Source: Clostridium sp. CAG:167 (GTDB lineage: Bacteria > Bacillota > Clostridia > Lachnospirales > Lachnospiraceae). From it: a stretch of 27,729 nt of DNA. The notes below the pieces were generated by a model. That model worked only from the letters and a program-made list of their open reading frames with translations. It was not told the DNA's origin and did not search any database. A program made the position numbers and the translations under genes. The DNA is taken from NCBI GenBank assembly GCA_000433735.1, contig HF998290.1, positions 14,287 to 42,015 of the forward strand. The letters are read 5' to 3'. How positions within the stretch are numbered: position 1 is the stretch's first letter; each line of letters starts with the position of its first letter. This document shows, in pieces, positions 23,132-27,729 of this stretch.

Positions 23132-23989
23132 CTATCCGACTCCCAGGCTGCCTAACTCCAGATAACGCAGATAAGCACCATATGTCATCGTCGTCATGTC
23201 ATCCCCGGTTCCTACGGTAACCCGAAGTTCATCCAGATCTTTCTCCGTGGCTGCTGTCGCATTTTTCAACGGGTCACTACTCTGATCCGTCGTAGCTGCT
23301 GTGGATTCTATCTGGTTCTGTGTATACTTACCGGTGTCCTTTACGGAGTAACTCTTATCCGGAACGGACACTCCTTCTTTCATATACTTATTGATCTTCT
23401 TCACATAATTCTGAGTCTCACTGTATGGTGGCACGCCGCCATATTTTTTCACTGCACCGCTGCCAGCATTGTATGCTGCCGCCGCCAGTGTAAAATCGCC
23501 GTTAAACTTTTTCAGATGTGCCGCCAGCAGCTTGGCGGAAGCCATAATGTTCTGCTCCGGATCATACGGATCTGTGACACCAAACTCTTTGCACTCATAT
23601 GGCATCAGCTGCATGATTCCTTTCGCCCCTGCCGAAGACACACATTTCGGATTGAAGTCCGACTCTGCCTTGGCTACTGCTGTCAGAAAATCATAGGAAA
23701 TATTATACTTTTTCGCTGCCCTCTTAAAGATAGCACTTAACTTCACCTTGCCAGAGTCTGTCACACCACTGTCTGTGTCATTCTCTGTACTCTTCACCGT
23801 ATCCGTCTGGGTCGTTTTCGCAGTTGTCGATACAGTAGCAGCAGAATCCGCCGTATCTGCCGACTGGGTACGGGCCTTTACCTCTCCCTGCAAAACCTTG
23901 TGAAAAGGAGTGATGAAAGACTGACTTTTTGACTGGGACACCGAATAAGACAGATCATCTGCCTGGGTCACATCATTTACTACGATCAA
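23132..23989 (-). CDS. Lytic transglycosylase (SLT domain), no evident signal peptide
   Basis: A 285-residue protein with a Goose-type/SLT transglycosylase domain at about 82-205: catalytic Glu109 in AVAKAESDFNP, SSAGAKGIMQLMP, and AAYNAGSGAVKKYGGVPPYSETQNYV. The family cleaves glycan strands of peptidoglycan. The N-terminal 80 residues are polar and Ser/Thr-rich with no hydrophobic core, and the C-terminal 80 are also low-complexity (STAATTDQSSDP) before a short end. Lack of a signal peptide is odd for an enzyme whose substrate lies outside. The TTG start has AGGAGG nine bases upstream, and the promoter is near-consensus. An upstream in-frame signal is ruled out by the promoter position. Confidence 0.9.
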   Translation of the reverse strand: MIVVNDVTQADDLSYSVSQSKSQSFITPFHKVLQGEVKARTQSADTADSAATVSTTAKTTQTDTVKSTENDTDSGVTDSGKVKLSAIFKRAAKKYNISYDFLTAVAKAESDFNPKCVSSAGAKGIMQLMPYECKEFGVTDPYDPEQNIMASAKLLAAHLKKFNGDFTLAAAAYNAGSGAVKKYGGVPPYSETQNYVKKINKYMKEGVSVPDKSYSVKDTGKYTQNQIESTAATTDQSSDPLKNATAATEKDLDELRVTVGTGDDMTTMTYGAYLRYLELGSLGVG

Positions 23990-24029
23990 TTTCTGTCTCC
24001 TCCTTTCGCATGGTATGCATATCTAATTT

Positions 24030-24059
24030 ATTATAGTCAACTCTGGGGAAAAATGTCAA
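24030..24059 (-). promoter_or_regulatory. Promoter of the transglycosylase-ppa unit
   Basis: Minus strand: perfect TTGACA (24059-24054), an 18-base spacer and perfect TATAAT (24035-24030). The -35 box overlaps the last bases of the CPBP protease gene. Confidence 0.8.
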
Positions 24060-24922
24060 GTGCTGTACTTCATTTTTCTTGCAAGCAAAATCACTATGAT
24101 GCCGCTGAGAATAGAAAACAGGATCAATCCTGCCGAATATACCGTTTCACTTGGAACAACACTCTGGATCCCGCTGTTGACAAAGTCCGTAATATAGGAA
24201 CTTGCATTAAACACAATATGGAAAAAGATGGATCCAAAGATAGTCTGCGTCTTTTCATATACATAAGCAAGCAGCACTCCCAACACGCTGGCGTATACTC
24301 CCTGCATGATATTCATATGGAACACACCAAACATAATGCCTGAAATAATTGCCGCCGGCCAGAAGGAAAATGCCCGACGCAGTTTACCAAAGATCATACC
24401 GCGAAATACCAGTTCTTCCGCGATAGGTCCTACGATACAGACCGCCAGGATCATAAGCACCGGTGACGCTGTAGACAGATCAAAGTTTTGCGCCAGATCT
24501 TCATAAGAATCCATAGCCGATGGGATCAGTACACCGGTCAGGGTTGCGATCAGGTTGCTGGCATACTGTCCTAGAACTCCCATCACGATGATATATCCTA
24601 TGTTTTTCAATGAAAAGGCACTTTTATAATTGGGCCGGAATGGATACTGCCTCTCTCTGAAATAATACCAGGTTCCAAATCCTGCCATCAGCACCATATC
24701 ACACAAAAGCGTAATAAGGATCATCATCCAGCCCTTTGTCAGCAAACCCATTGCGTACTGGATGCCTTCCTGCACTGCCCCGGTATCCATCGTCCTGCCT
24801 GCTGACTGAAACGCCACAAAAAAAGCGATCATCCCATACGCAAAAGACAGCATCAACTGTACCATAAAAGTGATTGCCATGTACAATGCTGTCCACGCAA
24901 TCGCCGTCCATTTCTTTTTCAT
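24056..24922 (-). CDS. CPBP family intramembrane glutamic endopeptidase
   Basis: A 288-residue multi-pass membrane protein of the CPBP (Abi, Rce1-like) family. Motifs visible: EELVFRG (Glu169-Glu170, Arg174), FGVFHMN (His202) and FHIVFN (His235, Asn239), the three conserved blocks that form the active site. Around eight hydrophobic segments are seen. Its substrate is unknown; bacterial members have been linked to bacteriocin immunity or protein processing. The frame extends to 24940, but GGAGGGG fits the ATG at 24922 (about nine bases). It stands alone, upstream of the transglycosylase promoter, and is divergent from argH. Confidence 0.9.
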   Translation of the reverse strand: MKKKWTAIAWTALYMAITFMVQLMLSFAYGMIAFFVAFQSAGRTMDTGAVQEGIQYAMGLLTKGWMMILITLLCDMVLMAGFGTWYYFRERQYPFRPNYKSAFSLKNIGYIIVMGVLGQYASNLIATLTGVLIPSAMDSYEDLAQNFDLSTASPVLMILAVCIVGPIAEELVFRGMIFGKLRRAFSFWPAAIISGIMFGVFHMNIMQGVYASVLGVLLAYVYEKTQTIFGSIFFHIVFNASSYITDFVNSGIQSVVPSETVYSAGLILFSILSGIIVILLARKMKYST

Positions 24923-24999
24923 CCGAAAATGCCCCTCCATGTTCTTTTATTTATACTCTCCCATTCTAACACTTTCCCCCGCCCGGGTCAATTTTTCTG

Positions 25000-25028
25000 T
25001 TGCGATTTTATCCCCAAAATGGTACTAT
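25000..25028 (+). promoter_or_regulatory. Possible argH promoter and leader hairpin
   Basis: TTGCGA (25000-25005), a 17-base spacer and TACTAT (25023-25028). A small hairpin, GCACAG / CTGTGC (25039-25044 and 25053-25058), lies at the start of the leader. No T-box or terminator-like structure is seen. Confidence 0.5.
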
Positions 25029-25112
25029 TATAAAGATTGCACAGGGAATTTTCTGTGCTGTCGCTGAATCTGTGAAGAATAATATTAAGATATGAAAAAA
25101 AGGAGGCACCCT

Positions 25113-26489
25113 ATGAAACTTTGGGGAGGACGATTTACAAAGGAAATCAATCAGTTAGTATACAATTTTAACGCATCCATTACTTATGACCAGAAATTCT
25201 ACAAACAGGATATTCTCGGCAGTATCGCACATGTTACCATGCTTGCCAAACAGGGCATTTTGACCGACGATGAGCGTCAGCAGATCGTGGACGGTCTGCA
25301 GGGGATCCTCAAGGACATCGAAAATGGTACTCTGGAGATCACCATGGAGCATGAAGATATCCATACGTTTGTAGAGGCCAATCTGATCGAACGCATTGGT
25401 GACGCCGGTAAAAAACTTCACACCGGACGCAGCCGTAACGACCAGGTAGCATTGGATATGAAATTGTACATCCGGGATGAGATTGTTGCCATCAATGATC
25501 TGCTGAAAGCCCAGATGGAAGTGATCCACCGCATCATGAAAGAAAATATAGACACTTTCATGCCTGGTTTCACTCACCTGCAGAAAGCCCAGCCGGTTAC
25601 GCTGGCTCACCACTTTGGTGCCTACTTTGAAATGTTCCGCCGGGACCGCAGCCGCCTCAGAGACATTTATGACCGCATGAATTATTGTCCTCTGGGTGCC
25701 GGTGCCCTGGCTGGTACTACTTATCCTCTGGACAGAGAGTACACCGCCTCTCTCCTTCAGTTTGACGGCCCTACCTTAAACAGCATGGATTCTGTATCCG
25801 ACCGGGATTATCTTATTGAACTTCTCAGTGCTATGTCAACTATCATGATGCATCTGAGCCGTTTTTGTGAAGAGATCATCCTCTGGAATTCCAATGAGTA
25901 CCGCTTTGTTGAGATCGACGACTCTTATTCCACCGGATCCAGTATCATGCCTCAGAAGAAAAATCCGGATATCGCCGAACTGGTACGAGGTAAAACAGGC
26001 CGTGTCTATGGTGCTTTAGTTTCCATGCTCACAACTATGAAGGGCATTCCTCTTGCCTACAATAAAGATATGCAGGAAGATAAGGAACTTACCTTTGATG
26101 CTATCGACACCGTAAAAGGCTGTCTGGCTCTTTTCACCGGCATGATCGATACAATGAAATTTAACAAAGATAATATGGCCGCCAGCGCAAAGAACGGATT
26201 TACCAACGCTACTGACGCTGCTGACTACCTTGTAAACCACGGCGTACCATTCCGTGATGCTCACGGTATCATCGGCCAGCTGGTACTGCTCTGCATCGAC
26301 AAAGGCATCTCTCTGGATGAACTTCCTCTGGAAGAGTATCAGAAGATCTCTCCTGTCTTCCAGGATGATATCTACGAAGCCATCGCTATGAAAACCTGCG
26401 TAGAAAAGAGAAATACCATCGGTGCTCCAGGCGAAGCTGCCATGAATCAGGTAATCGCCGCCAACGAAAAATATCTGCAGGAAAGTTAA
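25113..26489 (+). CDS. argH: Argininosuccinate lyase
   Basis: A 458-residue enzyme of the fumarase/aspartase superfamily that splits argininosuccinate to arginine and fumarate, the last step of arginine synthesis. Seen: MKLWGGRFTK at the N-terminus, HTGRSRNDQVA, TPGFTHLQKAQP-type region (PGFTHLQKAQPV), and the signature loop GSSIMPQKKNPD with its catalytic Ser. Length and motifs are normal. An in-frame ATG at 25092 lies before the ribosome site AAAGGAGG; the ATG at 25113 is the start. No argG or other arginine gene is adjacent, so argH stands as a single-gene unit with its own terminator. Confidence 0.98.
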   Translation: MKLWGGRFTKEINQLVYNFNASITYDQKFYKQDILGSIAHVTMLAKQGILTDDERQQIVDGLQGILKDIENGTLEITMEHEDIHTFVEANLIERIGDAGKKLHTGRSRNDQVALDMKLYIRDEIVAINDLLKAQMEVIHRIMKENIDTFMPGFTHLQKAQPVTLAHHFGAYFEMFRRDRSRLRDIYDRMNYCPLGAGALAGTTYPLDREYTASLLQFDGPTLNSMDSVSDRDYLIELLSAMSTIMMHLSRFCEEIILWNSNEYRFVEIDDSYSTGSSIMPQKKNPDIAELVRGKTGRVYGALVSMLTTMKGIPLAYNKDMQEDKELTFDAIDTVKGCLALFTGMIDTMKFNKDNMAASAKNGFTNATDAADYLVNHGVPFRDAHGIIGQLVLLCIDKGISLDELPLEEYQKISPVFQDDIYEAIAMKTCVEKRNTIGAPGEAAMNQVIAANEKYLQES

Positions 26490-26514
26490 TCTTTCTTTCA
26501 GTCTTTTTGTATAA

Positions 26515-26584
26515 ATAAAAACCTTATGATCCGCCTTCCTGGGAAGTTTGTCTTCCGGGAGGACTGTATCATAAGGTTTTTTAT
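26515..26584. terminator. Bidirectional terminator between argH and the flavoprotein gene
   Basis: A 13-base perfect outer stem, AAAACCTTATGAT (26517-26529) with ATCATAAGGTTTT (26568-26580), plus an inner GGAAG / CTTCC stem. A-run and T-run flanks let it serve both convergent genes. Confidence 0.92.
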
Positions 26585-26603
26585 TGTGTTTCTATTCTTT
26601 TAC

Positions 26604-27227
26604 TTAACGGATGTAATTTGTGCGGATCGGTGCTTCCTTTTCCGGGAACTGGATCCCGGCCTTTTTACCTGCTTCAATGCACTTCAGAAGCCATGCCATG
26701 TTGTTTCCCAGCGTACGCATGATCTGCATACCTTCTTCGTCTTTTACCACTTCTTCCGCGCTGTTTCCATGAACCTGGTTCCAGTACTGAGAGGAAACGA
26801 TGGGCATACAGTTGATGGTAAAATATTTGTTGATCTGATCAAAAGTAGAGGCAGCCCCGCCACGGCGGCAACTGACAACACCGGCAGCCGGTTTGCCCGT
26901 CATATACTTGCCTCCTGCATAGAAAGCACGATCCATAAAGGAAGTCAGTGCTCCGGAAGCAGCGGCATAATGAACCGGTGTTCCAAAGATAAATCCGTCT
27001 GCCTCTTTTGCTTTTTCAATAAATTCATTGACTACATCGCCACGGAAACATCCTTTTCCTGTCTTTGCACAGGCACCACATCCGATGCATCCGGCAATGG
27101 CATCTACTCCAAGCCACATGATCTCCGTCTCTACGCCTACTTTCTCCAGTGCTTTTGCCACTTCCTCCAACGCTGTATAAGTACATCCTTCCTCGTGAGG
27201 ACTTCCATTCACCATTAAAACTTTCAT
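26604..27227 (-). CDS. Flavodoxin-fold NADPH-dependent FMN reductase, iron-sulfur flavoprotein-like
   Basis: A 207-residue protein with an N-terminal FMN phosphate loop (VNGSPHEEGCTYTAL), a compact cysteine cluster CIGCGACAKTGKGC (Cys47, 50, 53, 60; C-x2-C-x2-C-x6-C) and FGTPVHYAAASGALTSFMDR. The spacing matches the CX2CX2CX4-7C pattern of Methanosarcina iron-sulfur flavoprotein (Isf), so a 4Fe-4S cluster next to FMN is likely. Isf proteins reduce oxygen or peroxide in some anaerobes; the electron donor and substrate here are unknown. The ATG follows AGGAGG. It has its own promoter and lies after the phosphatase gene in the same direction. Confidence 0.88.
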   Translation of the reverse strand: MKVLMVNGSPHEEGCTYTALEEVAKALEKVGVETEIMWLGVDAIAGCIGCGACAKTGKGCFRGDVVNEFIEKAKEADGFIFGTPVHYAAASGALTSFMDRAFYAGGKYMTGKPAAGVVSCRRGGAASTFDQINKYFTINCMPIVSSQYWNQVHGNSAEEVVKDEEGMQIMRTLGNNMAWLLKCIEAGKKAGIQFPEKEAPIRTNYIR

Positions 27228-27273
27228 TCCTAGACCTCCTGTCTGCTTGCTAAAAACTTATATCACTATTTAT

Positions 27274-27302
27274 ATGATATTCTTTCTCAATAATTATGAC
27301 AA
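27274..27302 (-). promoter_or_regulatory. Promoter of the flavoprotein gene
   Basis: Minus strand: TTGTCA (27302-27297), a 17-base spacer and TATCAT (27279-27274), about 46 bases before the start codon. Confidence 0.6.
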
Positions 27303-27356
27303 AAGAATCTTCGTTCGTCAAGGTGTCCGGCGCATCTATCATACCGTGGCTCTGTT

Positions 27357-27729
27357 TTATTCTATTTCATTATGCTCCAGCAAAAACGTCATAAGTGCCT
27401 GGCAGCCCTCTGTCACATCCCGGTAGGTCTCATCAAAATTGCCTGTATACCAGGGATCCGCAATGTCTCTGCCATCTCCTGCAAAGGCCAGAAGCTTGTA
27501 CACCTTGCCCTCGGGATCCCCCTTCAGCATCCGGTGCAGATTCTTAATATTCCAGGTATCCATGCCAATGATGTAATCCCAGTCTTTGTATTCCTGATAC
27601 CGGATCTGAGTGGCCCGGTGAGGCACAAGAGGGATTCCTTCCTTTCGCAGTTTGCGCACGGTTCCCGGGTGTGGACCGTTGCCGATTTCCTCCGTGCTGG
27701 TAGCACGGGAATCGATAATAAATTGGTCG
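27357..27729 (-). CDS. Low-molecular-weight protein tyrosine phosphatase (5' end cut by window edge)
   Basis: The last 123 residues of a low-molecular-weight tyrosine phosphatase. The frame is open to the window end (DQFIIDSRATSTEEIGN...), so the N-terminal P-loop with CX5R lies outside; the first in-frame Met (27659) is internal and should not be taken as the start. Seen: the IDSxATS strand that follows the P-loop, HRATQI, DYIIGMDTWN, and the general-acid motif IADPWYTGNFDETY with its Asp. Such enzymes act on protein or arginine phosphate or on polysaccharide-synthesis tyrosine kinases. No kinase gene is visible nearby. Confidence 0.9.
   Translation of the reverse strand, partial: DQFIIDSRATSTEEIGNGPHPGTVRKLRKEGIPLVPHRATQIRYQEYKDWDYIIGMDTWNIKNLHRMLKGDPEGKVYKLLAFAGDGRDIADPWYTGNFDETYRDVTEGCQALMTFLLEHNEIE

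Noticed and set aside
24941..25112. T-box or other riboswitch before argH
   Set aside because: The leader is too short, and I find no T-box sequence or terminator; only one small hairpin is present.

Overview
The window looks like core chromosome of a low-GC anaerobic firmicute, most likely family Lachnospiraceae (Clostridia). This rests on gene content and protein character: a Rho with a long disordered insert, an rpmE / DUF1385 / prmC / prfA block, DUF4364, a NusG-domain-II plus Gx pair, phosphoketolase, and frequent GGAGG ribosome sites with TTG or GTG starts. The genus cannot be fixed from this sequence alone. I see no tRNA, rRNA, CRISPR array, insertion sequence or prophage. Genes fill almost everything; the longest gene-free stretch is about 216 bases (22021-22236).

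Layout. 1-519: 5' part of a sugar-type ABC ATPase (minus). 650-3405 (minus): a three-gene envelope operon with an LCP/LytR_C-like protein, a WecG/TagA-like protein and a YitT-family membrane protein; the first two appear to have lost known catalytic residues. 3548-5261 (plus): NusG domain II protein, a Gx-family membrane protein broken by a one-base frameshift, and a short-chain reductase. 5262-7937 (minus): nifS-nifU-mnmA, a sulfur-transfer operon for Fe-S clusters and tRNA thiolation. 8075-11253 (minus): trmO and phosphoketolase xfp. 11412-15188 (minus): rpmE, terminator, DUF1385, prmC, prfA, HD-domain gene; prfA carries an 11-codon tandem duplication just after its stop-codon-reading motif. 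15332-18215 (minus): UDP-sugar pyrophosphorylase and rho. 18354-20971 (plus): malic enzyme, a TIGR01212/YhcC radical SAM protein and DUF4364. 21046-24922 (minus): secreted M23 peptidase, a zinc-ribbon protein with pyrophosphatase, a lytic transglycosylase without an evident signal peptide, and a CPBP protease. 25113-26489 (plus): argH. 26604-27729 (minus): an iron-sulfur-flavoprotein-like reductase and a partial low-molecular-weight tyrosine phosphatase.

Functional links. Translation and RNA themes dominate: RF1 with its own methyltransferase PrmC, L31, Rho, MnmA fed by NifS, and TrmO. Envelope themes form the second group: the LCP/TagA-like operon, M23 peptidase, transglycosylase and UDP-sugar synthesis. 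Good sigma-A type promoters and hairpin terminators mark most unit borders. The items most worth a second look are the RF1 duplication, the operon of apparently catalytically dead teichoic-acid-type proteins, the Gx frameshift, a nifS promoter bracketed by a 10-base direct repeat, and the long disordered insert of Rho.
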